Source: Succinivibrio dextrinosolvens (lineage in GTDB: Bacteria; Pseudomonadota; Gammaproteobacteria; Enterobacterales; Succinivibrionaceae). Taken from it: a stretch of DNA of 64,000 bases. The stretch is taken from NCBI RefSeq assembly GCF_011065405.1, contig NZ_CP047056.1:3122747-3186746 (forward strand). Reading direction: 5' to 3'. A program made the position numbers and the translations under genes. The notes beneath the pieces are model-generated. The model searched no databases and had not been told where the DNA came from. It saw only the letters and a list, made by a program, of their open reading frames with translations. Position 1 is the first letter of the stretch. The number at the start of each line of letters is the position of its first letter. Of the stretch, positions 1-12,920 are shown piece after piece.

Positions 1-52
1 GAGGAATAATTGGGCCACTGTTAATATTATTGATATTCAGTTTATCTGACAT
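1..52 (-). CDS. Start of an unidentified gene, truncated by the window edge
   Basis: The reverse strand has an ATG at 52-50 preceded by a good ribosome-binding site (GGGGAG, about 7 nt upstream). Seventeen codons stay open to the window edge, reading MSDKLNINNINSGPIIP. The fragment is too short to identify. It is divergent from the efflux genes, so the roughly 260 bp between 53 and 311 should hold both promoters. That gap is very AT-rich and I see no clear operator in it. Confidence 0.5.
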   Translation of the reverse strand, partial: MSDKLNINNINSGPIIP

Positions 53-311
53 TTTAATTCTCCCCAAATCTAAACCGTATCATCACATACCTGAATTGTG
101 AATTTTATTTGAATTATTTATCTGTTTTTTTAATTCAAGATGAATAATTGTAACTACATTTTTATTTTAAGGTAATGTTATAAATTTTTTGAGTAAAAAT
201 GGCTTTTTTGTGACGATGAGCATTAATTTTTATTAAAAATACCAAATCTAGAACTAAGTTTCTTTTATTTTCGATATTCTAACAATGTGAATAATGTTTT
301 GAGATGCCATT

Positions 312-1433
312 GTGAAAAGATATATAGTATGTGCTTTGTTTTTTGCTTCTGTATTCAGCTTTGGCTGCAGAGATTATCAGAATAATAAAAACAGTGGCAC
401 AAATGAAATTGAGGTTAAGGTTGTAAGCCTCGAAAAAAAAGATGTGTCTCTCGTTGCCCATCTGAACGGTAGCGTGAGAGCTTATGAAAGTGCTGACATC
501 AGACCTCAGATCAGTGGAATTATACGAGATCAGCTTTTCTCCGGAGGAGAGACTGTAAAAAAAGGGCAACCCCTATATCAGATTGATGACCGTCCTTTTA
601 AAAATCGATATAACTACACTGAGGCAGAATATCAGAAATACTGTGCCAAGTTCAATCTGGTTAAAATCAAGCTTGACAGATATAGAAATCTTCAGAAAAC
701 CAACTCGGTAAGTAATCAGGAGTTGGAAAATGTAAAATCAGAATACGCTGAAGCACTTGCTCAGCAGAAAATTTCTCTTGCAAATTTTGAAGATGCAAAG
801 CTTAATCTTGAATATACAAGAGTCCTCTCTCCTATAGATGGTATCGTAGGCAAATCAAATGTTACCAAGGGGGCCCTGGTAACTCAGAACCAGAATGAGC
901 TTCTAACTTCTGTAGTAGATATTTCAAAGGTATATGTAGATCTTCAGCAGAGTGCTGATGCCTTTAGAAAATGGCAGCTTAAACTAAAAAATGGCGAACT
1001 TCACATGCCTCATGATGGTTTTAAGGTGAAGGTTTCTCTTTCAGATGATAATCGATACGTAAAAGAAGGCACTTTTAAGTTCCATGAGGTTGTTGTCAAT
1101 GAAGATTCTGGAAACCTGACTCTTAGAGCCATTTTTAATAATGAAGATCATATACTTTTACCGGGGATGACGGTGAGTGCTGTAATTGACTATGGTGTAG
1201 CCAAGTCTTCACTGAGTATTCCGGAAAGTGCCATTATAAGAGAACCAAAGGGAACGACTTTTGTATTTGTGGTAAAGGATGGTGCAGCTATAAGACAGCA
1301 GGTTGATTTGACCCCGTCTGTAAATGGTTATTATCTGGTAAAGTCAGGTCTTCTCGAAGGCGATAAGGTGGTTGTCAGCGGAAAGAAACTGCTAAAAAAT
1401 GGAATCAAGGTAAAGGTTGCATCTGGAGAGTAG
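312..1433 (+). CDS. RND efflux periplasmic adaptor (membrane fusion lipoprotein, AcrA/MexA type)
   Basis: This 373-residue protein starts with GTG. Its N-terminus is a lipoprotein signal with lipobox F-S-F-G-Cys19, so it should be anchored to the periplasmic face of the inner membrane. It then follows the adaptor order: a biotinyl-lipoyl half-motif (residues about 55-90, ADIRPQISGII then GQPLYQID), an alpha-helical hairpin (about 95-165), the second half-motif (SPIDGIVGKS), a beta-barrel and a membrane-proximal domain. Such adaptors bridge the inner-membrane pump to a TolC-like channel. The pump gene begins 3 bp downstream, so the two are co-transcribed. No outer-membrane channel or TetR regulator is adjacent, so both must be encoded elsewhere. 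The family call is firm; the substrate is unknown. Confidence 0.92.
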   Translation: MKRYIVCALFFASVFSFGCRDYQNNKNSGTNEIEVKVVSLEKKDVSLVAHLNGSVRAYESADIRPQISGIIRDQLFSGGETVKKGQPLYQIDDRPFKNRYNYTEAEYQKYCAKFNLVKIKLDRYRNLQKTNSVSNQELENVKSEYAEALAQQKISLANFEDAKLNLEYTRVLSPIDGIVGKSNVTKGALVTQNQNELLTSVVDISKVYVDLQQSADAFRKWQLKLKNGELHMPHDGFKVKVSLSDDNRYVKEGTFKFHEVVVNEDSGNLTLRAIFNNEDHILLPGMTVSAVIDYGVAKSSLSIPESAIIREPKGTTFVFVVKDGAAIRQQVDLTPSVNGYYLVKSGLLEGDKVVVSGKKLLKNGIKVKVASGE

Positions 1434-1436
1434 AGG

Positions 1437-4400
1437 ATGTTAAGTCGTTTTTTTATCTATCGTCCAGTGCTTGCAACCGTTGTTGCTTTTATTACCATTC
1501 TGATGGGATTTCTGTGTGTACCTAATCTTGAGATTGCACGTTTTCCAAATATTGCTCCTCCCTCTGTAAGACTAACCCTAAGATACAATGGAGCTTCGGC
1601 TATAACCATTGAAAACTCGGTGGTTCAGGTTGTTGAACAGCAGATGTCCGGCCTGGATGGGCTTCTGTATTTCTCCTCTCGATCAACTTCCGAGGGTGAC
1701 GCTAACATCAGCTTCAGCTTTGATCCTTCAGTTGATCCTGATGTTGCTCAGATGCAGATTCAGAACCGACTGCAGAATATTATGAGCCGACTTCCCCAGG
1801 CTGTTCAGGATAATGGAGTTTCGGTTAGAAAGGTTTCAGAGGATACACTTCAGCGAATTGCTTTTTACTGTGTTGACGGTTCTATGTCTCAGGAAGACAT
1901 CTCTGATTTTGTGGTATCCGTGCTTCAGGATCAGTTAAGCCGTATTAACGGAGTAGGCAGTGTTTCTGTATTTGGTTCTGCTTTTGCTGTTAGAATCTGG
2001 CTTAATTTGGATAAGATGGCCTCCTACAAGCTAAATCCTCAGGATGTGGTTAATGCCTTGAGTTCTCAAAACCGACAGATTTCTTCCGGTCAGCTTGGAT
2101 CTTTGCCTAATGATTATGATGAACCTATAAATATCACCATCAAATCTCGTGAAATGCTCAGTTCTATTGAGGATTTTGAAAAGGTTGTCTTAAAGTCTTA
2201 TGAGAATGGCGCTACCGTATTCTTAAAGGATGTTGCTAGAATTGAGTTCGGTAGAGAGATCTATACCTTTTCTGGAAACTATAACGGTTACCCAGTAACT
2301 GCTGTTTCAATCGATCTTACTGATGGTGCTAATGCAGTCGAGACAGCTCAGAGAATTGAAGATTTTCTGGAAAGCGTAAGACATAATCTTCCTGAAGGTC
2401 TTAAATATGCCATCCCTTATGACACAGTCCCTTTTGTAACAGCCTCCCTGCATGAAGTATTAAAAACTCTGGCTGAAGCTTTGTTTCTGGTTGCTTTAGT
2501 GATTCTGCTTTTTTTAAGAGATATAAGGGCAACCCTTATAGTCTGTCTGACAATTCCTATTGTTATCAGTGCTACATTCAGTGTACTTTATCTTTTAGGA
2601 TACTCGATCAATACTCTTACCTTGTTTGGTATTGTACTTTCAATAGGTCTGCTAGTAGATGATGCTATTGTAGTTGTGGAGAACATCAACCGTCTTATGA
2701 TTGAGCAGGGACTTTCCCCAAAGGATGCCGCATTGAAATCCATGTCTGAAATTTCTTCGGCTCTTTTTGGTGTTGGCCTTGTAATTGCCGCAGTCTTTAT
2801 TCCAATGGGCTTTTTCTCCGGTGCTACAGGAAAAATCTATCGACAGTTTTCTGTAACCATTGTCAGTGCAATGCTGTTTTCAATCGCTGTGGCCTTAATT
2901 ATTACTCCATCATGGTGTGCAAAATATCTTAAAAAACCGGTTCAACGGGATTTCCAAGCTTCGTTACCTTTAAATAAACTTGATTTGGGAGTAAGACTTC
3001 TAGAGAAGGGCCGAGAAAAGTTTCTTGTCTATGTTGCTTATCTTTTGAAACATCTTAGACTATGTTTTCTGGTATCAGTAGTCTTTGCTGTACTGAGTGT
3101 TGGTCTTGTAAAGGTTATTCCATCATCATTCCTACCGACAGAGGATCAGGGAATACTTTTTGCAAATATTACTATGCCGGCAGGTGCTTCTCAGAAACAG
3201 ACAAAAGCTGTTGCTAATGAGGTTCAGAGCTATTTTGAGGAGAATGAAAAGGATAATATTGACGGTGTGATGGCTTCGCTTGGCTTCAGTGGAGGCGGTT
3301 CACGAGGTCAGTCTGTGGCTTCGGTTTTCGTAAAGCTAAAAAAATGGGATGACAGACCAGGGGCATACAATACCGCCATGGCTATCAAGGACAGAGCATA
3401 TGCTCATTTTAAAAATCATGATTCTGCAAGAATAAATATTGTTCTTCCAAGTGGAGTCCGAGGCATGGGGCCTTCAGCTGGATTCAGTATTCAGGTTCAG
3501 AATATCATGGGGATTGACAGAGACACTTTTGTAAAAGATATAAATGAAATTGTGGCTACTGCTAATGAGAGTGGGGTTATTACAAATGTTCGCTCGGATT
3601 CAATGCCGGATTCTCCTCAGCTTATTATGTCTTTTAATGACAGTATGGCTATTTCTCATCATCTTTCTCCTGAAGTAATAAATAACAATATTTCTGTTGC
3701 CTGGGCTGGTAAGTATGTCAACGACTTTCTAGATAGAGGCCGTATTAAGAGAGTTTATGTACAGGCTGATGCAAAGTATCGAACTTCTCTGTCAGATCTA
3801 TTCAAGATGAATCTTGTCAATTCTCAGGAGCAGCTGGTTCCTCTGAATAGTGTGGCAAAGGCAAGATTTGACTACGGACCTGTACAGAGTCAGCGCTTTA
3901 ATGGTATATCTTCAATTCCTATTTCAGGTGATCCTGTCAGTGGAATTAGTTCTGGACAGGCTATGGATATGATTGCAAAAATCGTATCGGAGCATCCTAA
4001 TAATTACGCCTATGCCTGGCAGGGGCAGTCTTTTCAGGAGAAACTTTTAGGAGCTCAGTCTTCAAAGCTGTTCTTTCTTTCTGCTCTGATAGTATTCCTT
4101 ATCCTTGCTGCCCTATATGAGAGCTGGACCATTCCTGTATCAGTGATTTTCATTATTCCTTTCGGTATTTTTGGGGCTCTCGTTTTTGTATTTATGAGAT
4201 CTCTTGTAAATGATGTATATCTTCAGATAGGTCTTTTAACGTCAGGTGCTCTTGCCTGTAAGAATGCAATTCTGTTAATTGAGTATGCTCATAAATTCAA
4301 TTTAAGAGGTCTGTCTCTTATGAAGAGCGCGCAAAAAGCCGCATTTATTCGTTTCAGACCGATTGTTATGACCTCCGTAGCTTTTCTTTTAGGTGTATTT

Positions 4401-4568
4401 CCGCTTATGTTTGCAACAGGTGCAGGTGCTGCCAGTCAGATTTCTATCGGAACCGCAATTGTTGGTGGAACATTTTTCTCAACCTTTATAGGTGTGTCAT
4501 TTATACCTGGTTTTTTCGTGATGGTGTCATGTGTTTTCTTATTCAGAAAAAGATTTTTTGAAAAATAA
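1437..4568 (+). CDS. RND efflux permease (HAE-1 family, AcrB/MexB-like)
   Basis: At 1043 residues this has the usual length for a hydrophobe/amphiphile RND pump. It has the N-terminal signature RFFIYRPVLA, a large periplasmic loop (residues about 40-335), a block of transmembrane helices, a second periplasmic loop (about 560-865) and a final helix block. The proton-relay aspartate pair of TM4 is present (LLVDDAIVVVENI). These pumps form trimers in the inner membrane and use the proton gradient to expel drugs, bile salts, dyes or fatty acids. The start lies 3 bp after the adaptor stop, with GAGTAGAGG just upstream as ribosome-binding site. Bile or host fatty acids are plausible substrates in a gut organism, but nothing in the sequence decides this. 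Confidence 0.94.
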   Translation: MLSRFFIYRPVLATVVAFITILMGFLCVPNLEIARFPNIAPPSVRLTLRYNGASAITIENSVVQVVEQQMSGLDGLLYFSSRSTSEGDANISFSFDPSVDPDVAQMQIQNRLQNIMSRLPQAVQDNGVSVRKVSEDTLQRIAFYCVDGSMSQEDISDFVVSVLQDQLSRINGVGSVSVFGSAFAVRIWLNLDKMASYKLNPQDVVNALSSQNRQISSGQLGSLPNDYDEPINITIKSREMLSSIEDFEKVVLKSYENGATVFLKDVARIEFGREIYTFSGNYNGYPVTAVSIDLTDGANAVETAQRIEDFLESVRHNLPEGLKYAIPYDTVPFVTASLHEVLKTLAEALFLVALVILLFLRDIRATLIVCLTIPIVISATFSVLYLLGYSINTLTLFGIVLSIGLLVDDAIVVVENINRLMIEQGLSPKDAALKSMSEISSALFGVGLVIAAVFIPMGFFSGATGKIYRQFSVTIVSAMLFSIAVALIITPSWCAKYLKKPVQRDFQASLPLNKLDLGVRLLEKGREKFLVYVAYLLKHLRLCFLVSVVFAVLSVGLVKVIPSSFLPTEDQGILFANITMPAGASQKQTKAVANEVQSYFEENEKDNIDGVMASLGFSGGGSRGQSVASVFVKLKKWDDRPGAYNTAMAIKDRAYAHFKNHDSARINIVLPSGVRGMGPSAGFSIQVQNIMGIDRDTFVKDINEIVATANESGVITNVRSDSMPDSPQLIMSFNDSMAISHHLSPEVINNNISVAWAGKYVNDFLDRGRIKRVYVQADAKYRTSLSDLFKMNLVNSQEQLVPLNSVAKARFDYGPVQSQRFNGISSIPISGDPVSGISSGQAMDMIAKIVSEHPNNYAYAWQGQSFQEKLLGAQSSKLFFLSALIVFLILAALYESWTIPVSVIFIIPFGIFGALVFVFMRSLVNDVYLQIGLLTSGALACKNAILLIEYAHKFNLRGLSLMKSAQKAAFIRFRPIVMTSVAFLLGVFPLMFATGAGAASQISIGTAIVGGTFFSTFIGVSFIPGFFVMVSCVFLFRKRFFEK

Positions 4569-4610
4569 GCACATAATATGTTCATAGCTAATGGTCTTGG
4601 AGAGATTTGT

Positions 4611-5132
4611 ATGGATGCTATTGAAAATATTCTGTCCAGAAAGAGTGTAAGAGAATTCTCTAACAAGGAGATCTCTGAGCAGGATCTGAAAACTATTCTG
4701 ACTGCAGGTATGAGCGGACCCAGTGCTCTCAATATGAGACCATATGACTTTATCGTAATCAGAAAAAAAGATCTGATGGAGCAGATATACGATGAAAACG
4801 GTATTTACTACGCACCTCTTAAACAGGCTAATGTTGGAGTTATAGTCTGCGGTGACATTGATAAGGCATACTTGGCTAAAGATGGTTACTGGATTATTGA
4901 CAGCACAATTGCGGCACAGAATATTATTTTGGCAGCCAATGCTTTGGGCATCGGAAGTGTATGGCTTGGAGCTTATCCGGAGAAACAAAAGTATTTAGCT
5001 CTTCAGAAATTATTTTCTCTGTCCAATCATGTTATACCGGTGGCTGTTATAGCTTTGGGCTATCCTCTTGATGATAAAAGGGAAATTCGAGACCTTTACG
5101 AGGAAGAAAAGATTCATAAGGATAAATGGTAA
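4611..5132 (+). CDS. Nitroreductase-family FMN flavoprotein
   Basis: I place the start at the ATG at 4611 (173 residues) because GGAGAG lies 8 nt upstream. An in-frame ATG 33 nt earlier lacks a ribosome-binding site. Nitroreductase-fold hallmarks are present: the FMN-binding N-terminal segment RKSVREFS, GPSALNMRPYDF, the GIGSVWLGAYP loop and the terminal PVAVIALGYP strand. These proteins are FMN-dependent NAD(P)H oxidoreductases that act on nitro-compounds, quinones or flavins in the cytoplasm. The gene follows the efflux permease by 42 bp and may be in its transcript. The physiological substrate cannot be told from sequence. Confidence 0.88.
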   Translation: MDAIENILSRKSVREFSNKEISEQDLKTILTAGMSGPSALNMRPYDFIVIRKKDLMEQIYDENGIYYAPLKQANVGVIVCGDIDKAYLAKDGYWIIDSTIAAQNIILAANALGIGSVWLGAYPEKQKYLALQKLFSLSNHVIPVAVIALGYPLDDKREIRDLYEEEKIHKDKW

Positions 5133-5197
5133 AAAAAATTTAATTGTATAAATAAATAAACGATCGATCTCTCATTTTTTTCTGATATAATGTGCGC

Positions 5198-5212
5198 CAT
5201 CGCTAAGCGATG
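5198..5212. repeat. Short palindrome downstream of a possible -10 box
   Basis: CATCGCT-A-AGCGATG is a 7-bp perfect inverted repeat with a 1-nt centre. It lies just after TATAAT (5186-5191) in the 219-bp gap before the flavodoxin gene. It could be an operator at a transcription start or a 5' UTR hairpin. No gene is visible in this gap. Confidence 0.4.
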
Positions 5213-5308
5213 AGGTATGTAATATACTGAGTATAATATGTAATTTATTGATTTATAAAATAAAAACGACTCTTTTGTTTTTGTGATCCAATATACAAAA
5301 GAAACCTT

Positions 5309-5334
5309 ACAGCTACTACATTTGTAGTAGCTGT
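5309..5334. repeat. Perfect 12-bp inverted repeat in front of the flavodoxin gene
   Basis: ACAGCTACTACA, a TT centre, then TGTAGTAGCTGT: a perfect inverted repeat ending 17 bp before the ATG at 5352. It has no following T-run, so it does not look like a terminator. Either an operator or an RNA hairpin close to the ribosome-binding region would fit. The gene lacks a clear Shine-Dalgarno sequence, which makes translational control conceivable. Confidence 0.5.
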
Positions 5335-5351
5335 GATTACGGCTGTTCACC

Positions 5352-5918
5352 ATGTTTGAAGGAAAACTCATAAAACTACTTATAGCAATTCTTTTTGCTA
5401 TAGTATCATTTTCTATGATAAGTGCACATTCAGAGGCTGCTAATGTATCTTCTGCTGTAGTAGTTTTTTCTCCAAATTCTCATACCAAGGAAGTTGGTAA
5501 AATGATTGCCAACTCGAAAGAAGCCCCTCTTTTTGAGATTGTTCCTAAACAGCCTTATTCTGCCGATGACCTTAATTACAGACTGGAAAACTGCAGAGCA
5601 ACTTTAGAGTCAACCGATCCTAAATCAAGACCAGAGATAGCCAACGATTTAAGAATTGTTCAAAAGTACGATGTGATCTATTTGGGGTCTCCTGTATGGT
5701 TTAGAAAACCTCCTAAGATAATTTTAACTTTTCTCGACAAATATAATTTACAAGGAAAGAAAATCTATGTGTTTGTAACTTCTGGAGGGTCTCCTGTATA
5801 CAATTACCTAGAGGAACTTCGATCTCTTTATCCTTCACTGAATTTTGTTGAAGGTCGTCGTTTCCGTCCGGATGAGATTCAGTCAAATGTTGATAATTGG
5901 CTGGATAGTCTGAAATAA
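5352..5918 (+). CDS. Exported flavodoxin-like protein
   Basis: The 188-residue product has a hydrophobic N-terminus (residues about 5-27) ending at a likely signal peptidase I site (HSEAA). A flavodoxin-like fold follows: a first beta-strand and phosphate-loop segment (VVFSPNSHTKEVGKMIA), then YDVIYLGSPVWFRKPP and VFVTSGGSP, which match the FMN-contacting loops of the Flavodoxin_4 type family. Flavodoxins are normally cytoplasmic electron carriers. Exported relatives exist, presumably as flavoproteins in periplasmic redox chemistry. No redox partner is adjacent. The gene is flanked by its own inverted repeat upstream and a 234-bp gap downstream and is probably transcribed alone. The fold is well supported; the role is inferred. 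Confidence 0.8.
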   Translation: MFEGKLIKLLIAILFAIVSFSMISAHSEAANVSSAVVVFSPNSHTKEVGKMIANSKEAPLFEIVPKQPYSADDLNYRLENCRATLESTDPKSRPEIANDLRIVQKYDVIYLGSPVWFRKPPKIILTFLDKYNLQGKKIYVFVTSGGSPVYNYLEELRSLYPSLNFVEGRRFRPDEIQSNVDNWLDSLK

Positions 5919-6152
5919 ATTTTGTCTTGTACAATTCTCCTATTTCCACTTGTTCAATATATTTTTATAAAAAAAGTGATACAGATCCTTTTTACGAGGA
6001 TTGTCTATTATATTTTTTTGCTCTCGTCTAATTTTCTTTATTTTTAAACTGAAATTTCTGTGAATTTATTTAAAATTTTTTTTCGTCATGTATGAATCCT
6101 TTTATACATGATCATAAAAAAAATAAATTAAAGACGTAATGGAGTTTACATA

Positions 6153-7463
6153 ATGAAGATTAAATCAATGGCTTTTGCCTTATGTGCATCTATGATTGCA
6201 TTATCAAGTTCCGTATATGCATCAAGACCTGCTGATTTTGGCAACAAATACCAGCTCGAAGAAATGGTAGTTTTAAGCCGTCACAATATTCGTTCACCTC
6301 TTTCAGGTAACGGTTCTGCCTTAGGAAACGTTACACCTCATAAATGGTTCAATTGGACATCCGGTCCAAGTGAGTTATCTCTTCGCGGAGGTCAGCTTGA
6401 GACTATGATGGGACAGTATTTCTGCAAGAGACTTGTTGCAGAAGGTCTGATGACAGAAAACTATATTCCAGCAGAAGGCGAAATGCGTTTCTATGCAAAC
6501 TCAATGCAGCGTACCATTGCTACAGCACAGTATTTCTCTTCAGGTATGCTTCCTGTCGCTAACGTAACCATTGAACACAAGTTTGCTCCATCAAAGATGG
6601 ATCCTGTATTTAATCCTCAGTTAACCTTCATTTCTAATGAATTCATGTACCAGGCCATGAAGGAAATAGGACACATGGGTGGTGATGCTGGTCTTCAGGG
6701 TATTGGCAAGAATATGTCTGCTCAGTACAGAACTATAGAGAAGGCTTTGGATTTAAAAGATTCTCCTGTTGCTAAGACAGATGGTTTAACCAAGTTTAGA
6801 GATGATGATCTGCAGATTATTCTTGAGATTAACAAGGAACCTGCAATGAAGGGCTCTTTAAAACTGGCAAATTCTGCATCAGATGCGTTTATTCTCCAGT
6901 ATTACGAAGAAAAAGATCCTGTTAAAGCTGGATTCGGTCATAAGTTAACCCAAAAAGAGTGGGAGCTTATTGCTTCAATCAAGGATATCTACGGAGATGT
7001 TCTTTTCACTGCACCTTCTGTTGCAGTTAATGTAGCACATCCACTTCTAAAGGTTATGAGTGAAGAGCTTGGATTAAATAACCGTAAATTTACCTTCCTA
7101 TGCGGACATGATTCAAATATTGCCAGTGTTCTTGCTGCTCTGGAAGTTGAAGAGTATTCACTTCCAAACAGCATTGAGAAAAAAACACCTATCGGATCGA
7201 AGCTTGTTCTAGAGAAATTTAAGGCTAAGGACGGCAAGGAATATGTTGGTTTAAGCATTGTTTATCAGAGCACTTCCCAGTTACGTGATCGTACCGCTTT
7301 AACTTTAGATACTCCTCCAGAGTGTTTCCCAATCAAGTTAAAAGGCTTAAAGGCTAACAGCGATGGTCTATATCTGTTAGAGGATGTTCAGAATAGATTT
7401 AAGAAAGCAATCGATGCTTACGATGATCTGCCAAAAGATCAGGAAGTAAAAAAAGCAGCTTAA
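6153..7463 (+). CDS. agp: Periplasmic glucose-1-phosphatase / histidine acid phosphatase
   Basis: The 436-residue protein has a signal peptide (cleavage near VYA23-S24). It carries the histidine acid phosphatase motif as SRHNIRSP, with nucleophile His44, and the distal proton-donor motif GHDSN (His319-Asp320). The form RHN-x-R-x-P followed by G-x-G-S and TPHKWFNW closely resembles E. coli Agp, not AppA or other phytases, which have RHGxRxP. Agp hydrolyses glucose-1-phosphate in the periplasm and lets cells use it as a carbon source; some members have phytase activity. The gene is monocistronic: a GGAGT ribosome-binding site precedes the ATG and a strong terminator follows. Family assignment is firm; substrate preference follows from the Agp-like motif. 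Confidence 0.88.
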   Translation: MKIKSMAFALCASMIALSSSVYASRPADFGNKYQLEEMVVLSRHNIRSPLSGNGSALGNVTPHKWFNWTSGPSELSLRGGQLETMMGQYFCKRLVAEGLMTENYIPAEGEMRFYANSMQRTIATAQYFSSGMLPVANVTIEHKFAPSKMDPVFNPQLTFISNEFMYQAMKEIGHMGGDAGLQGIGKNMSAQYRTIEKALDLKDSPVAKTDGLTKFRDDDLQIILEINKEPAMKGSLKLANSASDAFILQYYEEKDPVKAGFGHKLTQKEWELIASIKDIYGDVLFTAPSVAVNVAHPLLKVMSEELGLNNRKFTFLCGHDSNIASVLAALEVEEYSLPNSIEKKTPIGSKLVLEKFKAKDGKEYVGLSIVYQSTSQLRDRTALTLDTPPECFPIKLKGLKANSDGLYLLEDVQNRFKKAIDAYDDLPKDQEVKKAA

Positions 7464-7518
7464 TAACTAATTAAATCTTCTCCTCATTATTTAGGATGAT
7501 CTAGCCGATGTAGTTCAC

Positions 7519-7552
7519 AGATTAGCGCAGAAAAGCGCTAATCTTTTTTTTT
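7519..7552 (+). terminator. Intrinsic terminator after the phosphatase gene
   Basis: AGATTAGCGC, a 6-nt loop and GCGCTAATCT form a perfect 10-bp stem followed by eight T. It separates the phosphatase gene from the rRNA promoter. Confidence 0.92.
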
Positions 7553-7657
7553 ACGTTGTTTTGTTATGTGTAAAATAAAATATACTATTTTTTTTATTAA
7601 AAACCGCATAAATAAGCTGAACTACAAAAATGTGACAAACTTATCATAAAAAAATGT

Positions 7658-7685
7658 TTGACACTAAATAAAAAAAGTCTATAAT
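7658..7685 (+). promoter_or_regulatory. rRNA operon promoter
   Basis: A perfect -35 TTGACA (7658-7663) and a perfect -10 TATAAT (7680-7685) are 16 bp apart, with A/T tracts upstream that could act as an UP element. A hairpin with arms CGTTGTC (7693-7699) and GACAACG (7706-7712) lies at the start of the leader. The position about 160 bp before 16S fits an rrn promoter. Confidence 0.88.
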
Positions 7686-7845
7686 GCATTTCCGTTGTCA
7701 CGAACGACAACGAAAGAAAAACCAAGCGTTTTAAAAGTTCTTTAAAAACAAGTACGGACAATCTGTGTGGGCCCTCGGAAGAGGGAAACAAAAGAGATAG
7801 AGAAGGCGAGAGCTGAGGGACTATCAAAGAAAATCAAAATCTTTA

Positions 7846-9350
<1,505 letters not shown>

Positions 9351-9416
9351 ACGATTAAGCCCTTTTCCAAAGAGCCCACACAGATAGTTCGTACGAGTAG
9401 AAAGAAAAGTTCTAGT

Positions 9417-9492
9417 GTTCCCATCGTCTAGTGGCCTAGGACAACGGCCTCTCACGTCGTTAACAGGGGTTCGACTCCCCTTGGGAACGCCA
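9417..9492 (+). tRNA. tRNA-Glu with CUC anticodon, in the 16S-23S spacer
   Basis: A full cloverleaf with encoded CCA. The acceptor stem GTTCCCA/TGGGAAC is perfect, and the D and T arms match E. coli spacer tRNA-Glu. The anticodon stem is ACGGC/GTCGT and the loop is C-T-CTC-A-C, so positions 34-36 (9451-9453) read CTC. The E. coli spacer tRNA-Glu has TTC here, the difference being C34 for T34. It would read GAG only, so another tRNA-Glu(UUC) is expected elsewhere in the genome. It is the only tRNA in this spacer and is processed from the rRNA transcript. Confidence 0.93.
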
Positions 9493-9705
9493 AGCCAGTC
9501 ATGGTTTGGTTACAGTAACAGAAGATACTGTGAATAAACCATGATTCGTTTGACACGGATTAAAGCTCTTTAACAACTTAAAAAACAAGCTGAAAAAAAT
9601 TCAAACTCAATTAGTCACTGAGAAAATGTTTTAACAAGCAAATTGCGACTTAAGATGTTTTCCGGCAAAAGAGACATACGATTCAGGAGCAATCCGGGGT
9701 TGTAT

Positions 9706-12570
<2,865 letters not shown>

Positions 12571-12655
12571 ATACAACCCCGGAAGGCATCTGGAGTACGC
12601 AAGAGACTAAGGAAAGTTTGAAATCAGTTAAAAGTTTTTTAAGTTAAACCCAATT

Positions 12656-12774
12656 CGCCTGGCGGCCATAGTGCTGTAGAACCACCTGTTCCCATTCCGA
12701 ACACAGAAGTGAAATGCAGTAACGCCGATGGTAGTGCAACGTACGTTTGTGTGAGAGTAGGTCACTGCCAGGCT
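12656..12774 (+). rRNA. rrf: 5S ribosomal RNA
   Basis: About 119 nt. The terminal helix is formed by GCCTGGC (12657) and GCCAGGC (12767-12773). The internal CCATTCCGAACACAGAAGTG block is the standard 5S loop. It is followed 12 bp later by tRNA-Asp, as in several gammaproteobacterial rrn operons. Confidence 0.94.
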
Positions 12775-12785
12775 TCCCATAACGT

Positions 12786-12862
12786 GGAGCGGTAGTTCAG
12801 CCGGTTAGAATGCCTGCCTGTCACGCAGGAGGTCGCGGGTTCGATTCCCGTCCGTTCCGCCA
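12786..12862 (+). tRNA. tRNA-Asp (GUC), distal tRNA of the rRNA operon
   Basis: The 77-nt cloverleaf is almost identical to E. coli tRNA-Asp: GGAGCGG acceptor, anticodon loop CTGTCAC with GTC, T-arm CGGGTTCGATTCCCG, encoded CCA. It lies between 5S and the operon terminator, so it is co-transcribed with the rRNAs. Confidence 0.97.
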
Positions 12863-12873
12863 TTTTTTACATA

Positions 12874-12900
12874 AACCCAGTCCTTTGTGACTGGGTTTTG
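12874..12900 (+). terminator. rRNA operon terminator
   Basis: AACCCAGTC, a 6-nt loop and GACTGGGTT form a perfect 9-bp stem followed by TTTTGTGTTT. It also lies between the rRNA operon and the convergent gene ending at 12921, so it may serve both directions. Confidence 0.85.
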
Positions 12901-12920
12901 TGTTTCTATATACCTTAAAA

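Noticed and set aside
279-569. Antisense open frame overlapping the efflux adaptor
   Set aside because: It is a shadow of the adaptor gene, with no ribosome-binding site or recognisable domain.
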